A stretch of 64,000 bases of DNA from Scatophagus argus (Eukaryota > Chordata > Actinopteri > Scatophagidae). The DNA is taken from assembly GCF_020382885.2 (NCBI RefSeq), contig NC_058513.1:8899774-8963773 (forward strand). The letters are read 5' to 3'. The position numbers were made by a program, and so were the translations under genes. The notes beneath the pieces are model-generated. The model ran no database searches. It was given only the letters and a program-made list of their open reading frames with translations, and was not told where the DNA came from. Every line of letters starts with the position of its first letter. Position 1 is the stretch's first letter. Shown in pieces: positions 27,851-38,308 of this stretch.

Positions 27851-28589
27851 CGTGGTTAAACACATGCAACAGTATCCCTTTGCTGCTGACATTTGCTGCA
27901 TGTCCTGCACCGTCTTGCTTTCTCTTAGTTTCCTTCCTTTAACTCAGCTGCAAAATCTCCAGTGAAATGATGTTCACACACATAAATGTTAACTCAAACT
28001 ATTCACAGTCATAGATGTGACATATATAGTGAAATAAACTGAAAAACACGTCACAGAAAACTCGAGTTCCACTGCTGTATCTTCAGCACAGGAAATGAGA
28101 TATAAGAAGTGCAGTTTTGTTAAACAACACAGTGCTTGTAGTCCTATCTCATCCTGTAACCTAAAAGTGTGACGGATGGTGGCTGACCTTGTAAAAAACT
28201 TTGGACAGCCAACTGTCTGCCTGTCTGCTGCTGGATGGCCAGGTCAGTGAGTCGCTAGACCCTGAGGGAGCCATAAATACTGTGCGCGATTTCACTTCCT
28301 GTATGCCCTGCCCAGGGCACAGCTGTCCATCTCTGGACAATTTCGCTGCCCAAAGGGAGGACTGCCCAGCTTCACGGACCTTGTACACAAGCTGCCCATC
28401 TGTTTGGGACTGTCTCTCATTCACCCCCTGGAAAACAGAAGCAGAGAACTTGGTCGGTTTGATTTAAAATTATATTAAATTATAAATACAGATTGAGTCA
28501 CTGGAGTTTAATGTAACTGGATAACAGTTCCTTTATTTAATCAGCACAATTTATCCTCCAAAACATCAGATCATCAAGAACATGGGGCA

Positions 28590-28880
28590 TCTGGATAGCA
28601 CTGGATGGAGTGCTATGAAATTTGGTATATTCATGATGTCCAGATGATCTGTCCTAATTCTCCTCTAGCGCCGTCACCAGGCCATGCTCGTGTAGTACTT
28701 TGGTTTTACATGGGCTGTATTTGGTGGTTAGTGCTAAATAGCAAATGTTAGCATGCTAACATACTAAACTATGATGTTGATAATTGTAAACTTCCTGCTA
28801 AATTTTAATATGTCACTGTAAGAATATCAGCATGCTCAAGTACATAGCAGCTAGCGTGGCTGTAGACTCTTTTCTTGTTT
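28590..28880 (+). repeat. Dispersed percomorph repeat, family A, copy 2
   Basis: Contains GTGCTATGAAATTTGGTATA, CCTCTAGCGCCGTCACCAGG and GCAAATGTTAGCATGCTAAC. These follow the order I recall for the abundant percomorph repeat that also supplies copy 1. The palindrome TTAGCATGCTAA is part of it. Confidence 0.7.
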
Positions 28881-29916
28881 AGTGTACGTACTAGTGCTGA
28901 TACCACATACCTGACACTTGGGTTTCTGTACTGATATTTAGATCGTTCACATAACATATATAATGAATCAATACTTGGCTAAGAGAGTCCTTTGAATGGT
29001 GACTAAAAAGTAACTGTCTTGTCAGAAAAGCACCTCAGATTTGGACAATTTGGCAAAACTCCCAGATTACATTCATGACAATGTTTTTTCACATTGCATG
29101 CTACTATGCCATGATTAAGATTAGGAAAAGATCATAGTTATGGCAAATAAATTACAATTGTGGTATTGTTAAAGATAAGCAACTGAAACACTTGCTTATG
29201 GTTAGGGGAAGTTCAGGGTTGCCATTAACACAAAGGCGATTTTTAAATGCAGGTGTGTGATGGGACATAAACTCTGGGCTCATGAATGAATGACAGAGTC
29301 GCTACACTGCAGTCCATTTCGCTGACCTCCTCACTGCAACTTTTCGCCTTGCTAGCCATTTGACATTTGATATACATCATGTGGTTCAGAACTGGACACA
29401 ACACCTAGGCTGTCTGGACTTAAGATTGTCATTGGAATTATTTTCCAGAAATCAAGCCTAATAAAGGTCTTTCATTCTTAGTCAAAAACGTAAAAATTCA
29501 AAGAAAAGGAAGGACTCAAAATGTAAGGCACTTTAAAAAGATACAACAAGATATCACACATTCTCCATCACCCGTATGCTGTGTATCACAGTGTCAAAGT
29601 GTTGGATGTGAGAGGAGAGATTCTGCAGCAGCAGAGAGAATACGCAAGAACGACAGCCAGTGAGAGGGAAACAAGACTTCCCTCCAGCTATGGCTTCCTG
29701 ACTTGTTTATTTGCTAACTGGGTGGGTGGGGTGGGGGGTGGGGGTGCGGTGGAGGGGGTGAACATATGGTTTGCTAAAACATGGACTTGTAGTGGGGAGG
29801 CCGAGGCACCCTAAGGGATGGAGCTGACGGGCTTTGGTCCCTGTCTCCCTCAATTCCTCCCGCTTGGACAGCCAGAGCCAAACAGCCGTCCTCGAGGAGT
29901 TAGCAGCCTAGTGCAG

Positions 29917-29948
29917 CCTCTCTCTCCGTCTCTCTCTCTCTCTCTCCC
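29917..29948. repeat. (TC)n tract
   Basis: TC repeat with one CG interruption. Confidence 0.85.
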
Positions 29949-29998
29949 TGCTGCTGCCCGCACCCCCACATGCTTTCTCACTCCAACCCAGTGATGGT

Positions 29999-30068
29999 AA
30001 AAAAAAAAAAAGGGGGGGGGGGGGGGGGCACTGGCTTTGGGGCGTATGTGGGGGGGGGGGGGGGGGGG
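29999..30068. repeat. Poly-A followed by two long G tracts
   Basis: Thirteen A residues (29999-30011), seventeen G (30012-30028), a 21-base spacer, then nineteen G (30050-30068). The bases after each G tract are similar (CACTGGCTTTGG versus CCCTGGCTGCAG), which suggests a local tandem duplication. The length of each G run may be inexact in the assembly. Confidence 0.9.
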
Positions 30069-30564
30069 CCCTGGCTGCAGCTGGGAAACTGGCTGACACC
30101 ATCCTCTTGTCCCTGGTCCCCAGAGTGAGGAGCTGCACTGAGCCCTGTTGCTGAGGGAATAAAAATGCCGGTCCCCACAAGAAGAAATGCTGGTGCTGTG
30201 GTCCCAACACAGATGGACATTTGCTGTGCGTTAGTGACTTTAGACATGTTTGTCGGGTAACAGATACTCTCCTCGCTGGGAATTCCGAACTCAAAGCGAG
30301 GTCAGGAGCTGTAGTTTTGGGAGCAGAGGGAGACTTGTCAATGACCTACCAGCTACTGCAGCTATCTTATACAGATCACTGCACTGAGATAGACAGTTAC
30401 ACACACACCCTCAAGGTCTATGTGTTTACGGACACACTCGCTCACTGGGATCAAGGCACTAATGTACACACATGATCTCACACACCCTGCATTGATGAAC
30501 AAACATATGCACACACTCACATACGCTCCCTGTGGGTCAGTGGCCCAATATACACATACTTACA

Positions 30565-30593
30565 AACACACACACATACACACACACACACAC
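30565..30593. repeat. Imperfect (AC)n microsatellite
   Basis: AC run interrupted once by ATAC, in a broader AC-rich region from about 30390 to 30640. Confidence 0.85.
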
Positions 30594-31479
30594 TGGGTCA
30601 GTTGTTGATAGACTTACACATGCACACCCCTGCACACACCCTGAAGGTCAGCGTCATGATGGACAGCAGTCCTGATGCGCTCTGACAGACTCGGCTGCTT
30701 CCTTTCATTTCCACTTGCTTTTCCCCCATCAGGTGACACCCACAGGTGCCTTAGCGAGAGAGACCCCGCCTCCTGCGGGTGCGTTTGAGGGCAGCTGGTG
30801 GAAAAAGGAGGGCGGAGACTGAGACGATGAGTATAGAAGCGGGTGACCGAGGCACCAGCTGCTTCCTGTCAGTGACCCACAGCACAAGCGTCAGTGTGAA
30901 CTCCACCTCTCCTCACACTCACACATATATGAATGATAAACAGTCAGTGGACTGCAGCTGCATCTCATTCCAGATGAATGCCTCTGACAGACTGATAGTA
31001 ACAAGCCCCTCTCACCTAATGATTCTGCCACAAAGTTGCATCCTTATCTGATGTTGAGACTCAGAGAAGGGCACGGACCTCTGCAGAGAAAAATCCACCG
31101 AGTCATATGTCCAGTCATGGCTGAACTTTCACATCTGCCCTTTTCAGATATCAGACCAGCTCACACTGAAGGCTGTGTTTTCACCTTGGAAAATAGCCAG
31201 TGTTCGTCTAGCCCTCGTCTGTATAATTGTGTGTGTTCATTTAAGTGTGAAGCTGAAAATGTCTCATTTTTTGCTTCCAGCACTGTTCCCTGATGTAAAG
31301 TGGGGGCAGTTCACCTCCGAAAAGGACACTTGTCTATTTTGCCGGGACTTTTGGATGTGCGAAGTGGATCTGATGGCCTAAAAGAGATCAATGACCTTTG
31401 AAAGTAACAGTTTTGGGACAGGTGCATATTTGCTTCCAAGTTTAAGATCAATACAATTTTTATGTCTGTCCATTAAGTA

Positions 31480-31800
31480 AGAAGGCACAATCAGCAGCCT
31501 GTTAGCATAGCTTAGCACAATGACTGGAATCAGGGGGAAACAGCTAGCTTGACTCTTTCCAGGGGTAACATAATCTGCCTATCAGCACCTCAAAAGTATC
31601 AGCAAGTATCACATGAGTTCTTGGCCTGAAGCTAACCCCTGGTAAAGCCACAATTTGTCATTCTTACACTTCTGGTTTTGTCAATTTACAGATCACTTTT
31701 ATGTTTAATAGAGAAATATGAAAGTGGCATCAGTCCTCTCATTCAATTCAGCAAGAAACCAAATAAACTCCTCACCCAAAGTTATTCCTCTAAATAATTT
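31480..31800 (+). repeat. Dispersed percomorph repeat, family B, copy 1
   Basis: Contains GTTAGCATAGCTTAGCAC, AACAGCTAGCTTGACTC, GGTAACATAATCTGCCTAT and a later GAAAGTGGCATCAGTCCTCT. The same ordered phrases occur at 50395-50715. From memory this is a common percomorph interspersed repeat. Confidence 0.7.
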
Positions 31801-33161
31801 TGTCTGCAGATTTGACAAACCAAGGAGGAGAAAACTGAAACATCAGTCCAATCATATTAAAACACTGGTTCACATACTGCAGATATTTTCCATACCACAG
31901 ACAAGCAGGACTTGAACAATAATCAAGACCATGTTGCAGAGAGGCTAAGCAGTTTGACAAACTGAAGATCTCAAGGGAATGTAGCAATTGTAGGCCACAA
32001 GCAAAGGCAACAAAGCAAAATTTTAAAACCATTTATAACAGAATAAGCATCCAACTATTGTGCTTAGTTGTCAAGTATGGCTTGCAAATTTTTCAGAAAA
32101 GGAAATCTGAGTCTGAGAAACTATGGAATTTTGAAATAGAAAATGCATAGGAACCCTGTGCTGAAGTGTCCTTGAGCTCCACGTGTTGTAGGACTGCCGA
32201 AGAGCCTCAAAGGAAAAGCAAAAAAACCCCACAAATTTATGCTCCAACAGTGTGAAAAATTAGCTCAATTATACATGGAGCAGCTGCATTATTGCAACAA
32301 TGATGTAAGACAGCTATTAGCATGTTAAAGAATATTATCAAAATTATAATGATAATTTAAGGTCATTAAACATATAAGTGCTGAAGAAGACCAAAGGAAG
32401 TCACCATGGGTTCAACGTTGTTTCGTCACCGTTTGTTAGTAAAGCTGGGAATGGCTGTTAGAGTTAACGAAAACGAAGGGGAAGAGGGGAAGGTGGTGCT
32501 GAATAATTGATAGTGGCTGAGAGCGATATGAGTTTAGTTAATGTGCCCAGCAGCGCAGGCTAAGAGAGGAGCTGTTAGCTATTCCACCTCAGGCCTAAAA
32601 CTCAAGCAGTGGAAAGAGCTGGAGATTCAGCCTGGATTAGAGGTCACCGCTCCTCGTATGTGTATATCTTTATATTAGTCCATATATTCTATGTTCTCAT
32701 TTGGTTCTCATTGGTGGGTGTATGTGTGCGTGCGCAGTTTTTTTCTTAATTTGCATGGGTTTGGATGCGTGTGTGTGTGTGTTTGGAGGCATCTGCACAG
32801 CTGGATCTCCCTGGTAGCGGTGTTGTTGCAGCCCTCAGGTTCCTTTCTCTGAGTGGTAATAGAGTGCTCCTGTCAGCCTCCCCAGATGCCGCTCCATAAG
32901 GACCCTCAACTCTCTTAACTCGCCAGGAGAGTTCTGTGCTCATGCTGCAAGTCTCAGCTTCCTCATACGCCTGCTGCCTCCGCTGAGGGTAATCACTGCG
33001 GTTTGCATTGGACTTGGAGTATACTTTTATACTTTTACATTTTGGGATAGAGTGTGCTTACTATCTGTTTAGTGAGGAATGATGTCCAAATAAATAGGAA
33101 AAATCAAGGGAACAGGCCAAATCACATCTACTCACTGACAACATTAATCACACATCACATA

Positions 33162-33182
33162 ATATATATATATATATATATA
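33162..33182. repeat. (AT)n microsatellite
   Basis: Perfect AT dinucleotide run of about 21 bases. Confidence 0.9.
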
Positions 33183-34660
33183 GGCTAAACACAGGCTAAA
33201 ACAAAATTAGAAAAAAAACTTTATAAATAACTAATCAAAAAGATTACAGTTCAATCTGTAACCACTAGTATGACTTACTGATTTGTTCTCATTTAACTGT
33301 TAATTCTAATATGCATAGCTATGTTGCATATATTATAAAACAAAAAACTTAAGCATGTCATGCACAGTTTATCAATCTCTGAAATGTTTAAAACCAAAAC
33401 ACAATCAGAAAATCAGTTCTTGAGGTTCTTTTTTACATAAACATTTTATCTCATTAATTTCCCATTAAATCCACATGAAATATTTATTACCTACAAAAAC
33501 TACGAGATCTTTATCAGAATTTAAAATTAATTCTTAAGAGTTTGAAGGAATCATTGCAAGAAATGTGGTGTCAGTGTCCAGTAAAGCATGTTAGACTGGC
33601 TGTAACATTTGGCATCTTGAACCTGAACAACCACTCCCCAAACTGACAACAAAGAAGCTGATGGAAGTGGAGGCACTGAAGGAGTCGGTCCTCACTTAGG
33701 ACACTAACACTGAGCGGGAGAAACTGACACTGTCTCCCAAGTGTCTCTGTAGTTGGACAGAAGCACTCTTTCACTCTCTTGGAAAAATAAGTGACATCAT
33801 CTCCCATGTGCCTGTGCTTTAAGAAGCAGAGGATCTTTCTCTTGCTTCTCTTCCTACTCTGCTTCCTCCATGTCACAGTGCGCTCCTGTCGTTCCTCCTG
33901 ATTTACCAGACATCCTCTTTCCCCTGCTGTCACATTTGGTACAGATGGTTAGGCTCTATGGAGTGGCCTGTCAGTCTCCATTTGGCCGCCTCCATGTGAC
34001 AGCGGCTCTGATGGCTCGTGAAGGGCCCCCGACTTTCCCAGCACACGGACACTGACATTTCTCAAAGGGGCTCGCATGTGCGCTTCCCACCCAACCAGAA
34101 GAGGGAAATGAAGAACCTGGAGTTGACCCAAAGCTCGCCACGGGCGAAGAGGGCCAGGGATAGCGGGAGGAGGGAGAAGGAGAAATTGGAGATAGAGAAA
34201 GTTGGGGGTTAGATTCAGAAGAAGCGTAAGAGAAAAGAAAAAGGAGTGAGAGACAAAGGGATGAATAAGAAGGGCAGGTAAAAGTGGGGGAGGACGAGCA
34301 CGTCTGCACAGTCAGAACACACACGTCAGTCCCTGCGTGTGGATGTGATCTCTCAGCTCATGTCAGTAACCCATCCAGTGCCTTGCATGGATCCTGCTCT
34401 GAATGCCAGTCCGCTCACACTCGTCAGCACCAGGAAACCTGCATGTTGCTGGTGATGCTACAACCAAAACACACTTCAAACACCTCCTGCATTAGAGGCA
34501 TGCAGACACACACGCCCGCACTTTCATCTTTCAAACACACACATGCGATGCAGATTACAAAGATGGATAGAGTGAGAGAATATAGAAGTCTGTATTCAGG
34601 TGGTTAACGCTGTATTAGTTCCAATAGTTCAGTCTTTACCTGAGCTTTTGATTTCCCTAT

Positions 34661-34681
34661 AGATAGACAGATAGATAGATA
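34661..34681. repeat. (GATA)n tetranucleotide repeat
   Basis: Five units of GATA or AGAT with one interruption. Confidence 0.85.
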
Positions 34682-35395
34682 AAATAAAACAAAAATGCTG
34701 CAAATGTAAATTATATGTACATTCAAGGCAAACTTAATCATTCTCTCGTATTATTATGTTTCTCTTTATGATGTATTTTCTTTTAATGAAAGTTGATCGA
34801 TAACAAGAAATTATTATTGACAAACCGTTTTGCTTTGTTTTTTAATTTTGATTGGTCAGCTGTAGGTACATGAAGTGATTTTTGGAGGCTCTTTTTTGTC
34901 TCTGATGTTTCCTGTATGAGTTTTTGAGGGTTTTTTTGTTTTTTGTTTTTTATTAAAAACGAATACTAGACTTCGCAATAAAAATAAAAAAATAAATACA
35001 ACACTGTGTTCGTGTAGCCGAATAAAAGGGGCTGAACACCAGTAATTTACTTCTATTCCTCACCTGGATGTTGATAACAATCAGACAAACAGCGTAGCTA
35101 ATTAAACACACACTCTAAAGGGGAAAACTTTTTACTTAAAAACAATAAACACACAGCCAACCTTGGAAATCACCCCAAAACATGGAAACGAACAGACAAA
35201 TGTCATCCCTGCCTTCCCTTGTGAGGAGAAGCCATCACCGTCGTAAACCTTTGCCAGCATTGTGTAAGTTGTTATATTGCATCCTGGCTGCAAGGTAGAG
35301 ACCACGTTTGACAATCCAGAGGGGGGAGGGAGGGGGGACGGAGGGGAGGAGGGAGCTGCTGTATTGTAGCGCCTGCGGGCAACGCTCCCAGTCAA

Positions 35396-35501
35396 TATAT
35401 ATGTGCACTCCCGCTCCTGCGCTCCTGTTTGAGCGGGACGCGCTGCCCTCTCAGTGCCGCTGCGGAGGAGTGACAGCCAGCCTCACCGGGACGCTCTCCA
35501 G
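35396..35501 (+). promoter_or_regulatory. prr35: TATA promoter and inferred first non-coding exon of prr35
   Basis: TATATAT at 35396-35402 lies in a GC-rich stretch (35310-35510). Transcription would start about 25-30 bases downstream. A good splice donor (CCAG then GTGCGG) follows, with its junction after 35501. No ORF of note lies between. Assignment to prr35 is inferred from orientation and from the chain of UTR exons leading to its ATG. Confidence 0.5.
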
Positions 35502-36188
35502 GTGCGGATGAATACGTTTCTTCTCTTCTTTCAAGCACCTCGTGGCATGCAAGCAGGTTAGTTAATCAGGATGAAGTGATGTCTGAGAACGAAAGTCAAA
35601 ATAAAGGCCTGTGGTAGCTACACGGTGCTTTTGCAATGCTTTGAGGAAAAAGCTTTTCTTGTTTTGTCTCATTTTTAAACTGCACGTCTTTTGAAAATGT
35701 AGTTTTGATGCTGTTGAAGGGTTGACAATTTCTTAGACACAATGTCGTCCTAAAATGTTATACAATATTGTTTTCTTTATTTAGATGCTTACAGTTTTGA
35801 AGTTAAAATGAATGCACCACATTGCTGGAAATTTTACACAAGCAATTTAATTTAAAAGGTGATTTTGATATATTTCCTGAAACTAAGGATATATGAATCT
35901 AATATATATCATTATGCACATATGAGCAACGCTTTATCAGCTGCAGTATAGTCTAGTGTTTGGCTCCCAAATTTAAATGTCAGTGGTTAATTTTTCTATT
36001 CACACGTACAATAAATTTGTTATTTTTTTTTTTGTAGAAAATGTGCTTTGTTTTAAAGATGTTTGGTTGCGGTATTAAATTGAGCTATAGAAGGATTTTT
36101 GTTTCTGACATGTTCTATTTAAAAATGAAACATGAAAGAGAAATTAAGATGACTAAGGACAAAACATTTGTGATCTCTTTTTTTCCAG

Positions 36189-36235
36189 GATTTTTATTCC
36201 AGGCAACCAGCTCATCATCCTGACAACCACCTAAG
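36189..36235 (+). other. prr35: Inferred 47-nt non-coding 5' UTR exon of prr35
   Basis: A strong acceptor (polypyrimidine tract then CCAG) ends at 36188 and a strong donor (CTAAG then GTAAAA) begins at 36236. The segment lacks an ATG and carries stops in frame, as expected for a UTR exon. No transcript evidence is available. Confidence 0.4.
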
Positions 36236-36584
36236 GTAAAATGTTTACCTTAAAGTATGAATTTAAAAAACAGTTACAGTGCTTGTGTGCATTTGCTTAC
36301 TGTACAAACAGCTCGTCCCGTTGGCTGTCAGTGGTCTGGTTGCAGTTGCATGTAGCTTGTCAAAGCTTTTAGTGTGGTGAGCCTCTTGAATTGCAACAAT
36401 AGATGTTCAAGCGGTTAGGCTTGTTTGCAGCCCTAAAAGCTTAAAACAAGACCGCAGGGTTTGGATATAGGGCAGCGGGGGGGCCAAAGTGCACAGTCAG
36501 TGGAGAGCCGAGTGGATAGCGGTGGCCAGAAGAGGGAAAAAAAGAATCTACTGTAAAAATGATTTTTATTGATTGGATTGTAGC

Positions 36585-36860
36585 AGCAGCTGTTAGGCTC
36601 CATTATGAGCTCAAAGCTCAGGTCAGAGCCTCAGGGCAGACAAGTGGGCCAATCAAATGGTCAGCCACTAAACGAGCCAATTCTGGGGATCCAATTGAGA
36701 GAACAGCCTGCCATCCTGTGTTAGACTCACTGTGTCTTTCATCATCGCCCATCATTGCGCTGTGGGTCTTATAGATGAGGTTGTCTGCTGTCTCTCAATA
36801 TAAAGGGCCATCCATCACCTGTGTTTGCTTCACTGGCCTTTATCTCAAAACTTTGCCATG
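36585..36860. other. GC-richer intronic block upstream of prr35 coding exons
   Basis: A repeat-free block with two CCAATCAAA/ATTGATTGG-like sequences (CCAAT-type) between the inferred UTR exons. It could be a conserved enhancer. No coding potential was recognised. Confidence 0.3.
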
Positions 36861-37529
36861 AGTAGTCTGTGTAAGGCAGAAAAAAAGATTGGTTGATGAA
36901 GTTTATTGTTACTTCAGCTTGGACCCTGAACATCTCACAGACTTTCATCTTTGAATGACCTGGGGAAAAAGACAAAATAAAAGCCTCAAAGCAGAGTGTT
37001 TTAAATGATTCCTCCTCACATCGTCTTCCACCGCAGGCTTCACCCGACGGCCTGGCTTAAAGAATAAAAAGATCACAAAGTTTCTGCAATTTAACAGATG
37101 AAAAAAGGATTTATTTTGGAATTTAAATTCATTTCAGGAGATTAGAGAAGAGAGGGAAATTAATTAAACTGATGCCATGGTATGATGAAGAGAGATAAAA
37201 AAAGATAAAAAGAGAAACAGTGAACAGTTTACTTGAGTAAGTAGATCACTTTTAAACTCTGAACTGTTGGTGCACAAGCTGTTTTCAATACATTTCATAA
37301 AAATAAGATTTTTTTTTTTTAATCTTTTCTCCAGATACACAATAATTTATCATTCATCACAATAATTAAAGGTTTGTTTAAATGGCTTTTGTGTACAATA
37401 CGTCTTCCGCCTTAATGCCTTACAACAATGATAACACCCCATGATCCATGCTATTGTTACTTTAATCAAGTAATGAAGTATCGAAATGCAAAAGTAGTAA
37501 GGCGAGACAGAGTACAGGAGAGCAGTTGA

Positions 37530-37860
37530 ACTTATGCACCATGTCCTGACCCAGATCCCAGACCTGGCACTAATGACGCCCTATAGGCATGACGCCAAGC
37601 TCTCATTAGGAACCAGGCCTCAAACCCCCAACTCCTCTCTGCAACCCCTCTGCAGCCTGACCGCGTTGTGCCCATAGCCGGCCTCCGAGGTTCCAGCCCT
37701 AAACTAGTCCTGTGAATGTTGTGAGGGCCCCCTGCACAGGTGCAGAGTCCCCTATGACGGCGCTGTTTGCCCCCCAGCATGGACCCTGTTAACGCCTGGT
37801 ACTGCAGTGGAACTAATGAGTAGTGGCAGGTACAGTGAGAACAGAGCAGTGTGGGCCTCC
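37530..37860. other. GC-rich block in the inferred prr35 intron
   Basis: About 330 bases clearly richer in GC than both flanks. An open minus-strand frame of 138 codons spans it, but its product is low in recognisable structure and has no splice context. It is probably non-coding. Confidence 0.3.
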
Positions 37861-38148
37861 CTGCAGTTAGGTTAGTGGCAACCCTCAGTTTAAGCAGACA
37901 ACAAATGTGCTCTCGTAATACACACATGTGCATAATGATATATACCACCCTTCAGTGCACATATAACTTTTCCCAGATATTTACATTTCTTACAGAGCTG
38001 CAGTTCAGCAAGCTGTTTCCTTTTTTCAGAACAAATAAAGAAATCAAATTAGATAATATAGACACATTATAAAAATACCTAATCTGTTGTGTTGCCGTTT
38101 TCAAAAATATCACCTTCAGTCATAGAAAAATGTCTTGTGTGTTCACAG

Positions 38149-38308
38149 GCTCAAGAAATGCTCTTTTTCATCTATCTTCCAAACTGAGGAAAATCTCACA
38201 CCCAGTGAAATGTACCCTGGCACAAAAGACAGAAAATCTAAAAATCTATCTTGAATTAACATCCATTTGATACGATCGCATAAACTTTATAAATATCAAG
38301 ACTCAATC
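38149..38308 (+). other. prr35: 5' UTR part of the first coding exon of prr35
   Basis: An acceptor (TTGTGTGTTCACAG) ends at 38148, and the following 160 bases lead to the start codon at 38309. The open frame extends 42 bases upstream of the ATG without another ATG, so the start choice is clear. Confidence 0.5.

Larger units (their letters stand above)
17273..35390. other. 18-kb gene desert between the pentraxin and prr35
   Basis: I find no supported coding exon. Open frames here are short, low-complexity or CA/TC-repeat driven. The stretch contains microsatellites, poly-T and poly-G tracts, several interspersed repeats (listed separately) and a few islands of higher GC and low repeat content (about 19500-19740, 24125-24265, 25200-25430, 27058-27395, 33945-34075). 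These islands could be conserved non-coding elements controlling prr35 or other neighbours. Conservation cannot be tested here. Confidence 0.6.

Noticed and set aside
29908-30294. 128-codon minus-strand frame with proline runs
   Set aside because: The proline runs are simply the C-strand of the G tracts; no domain.
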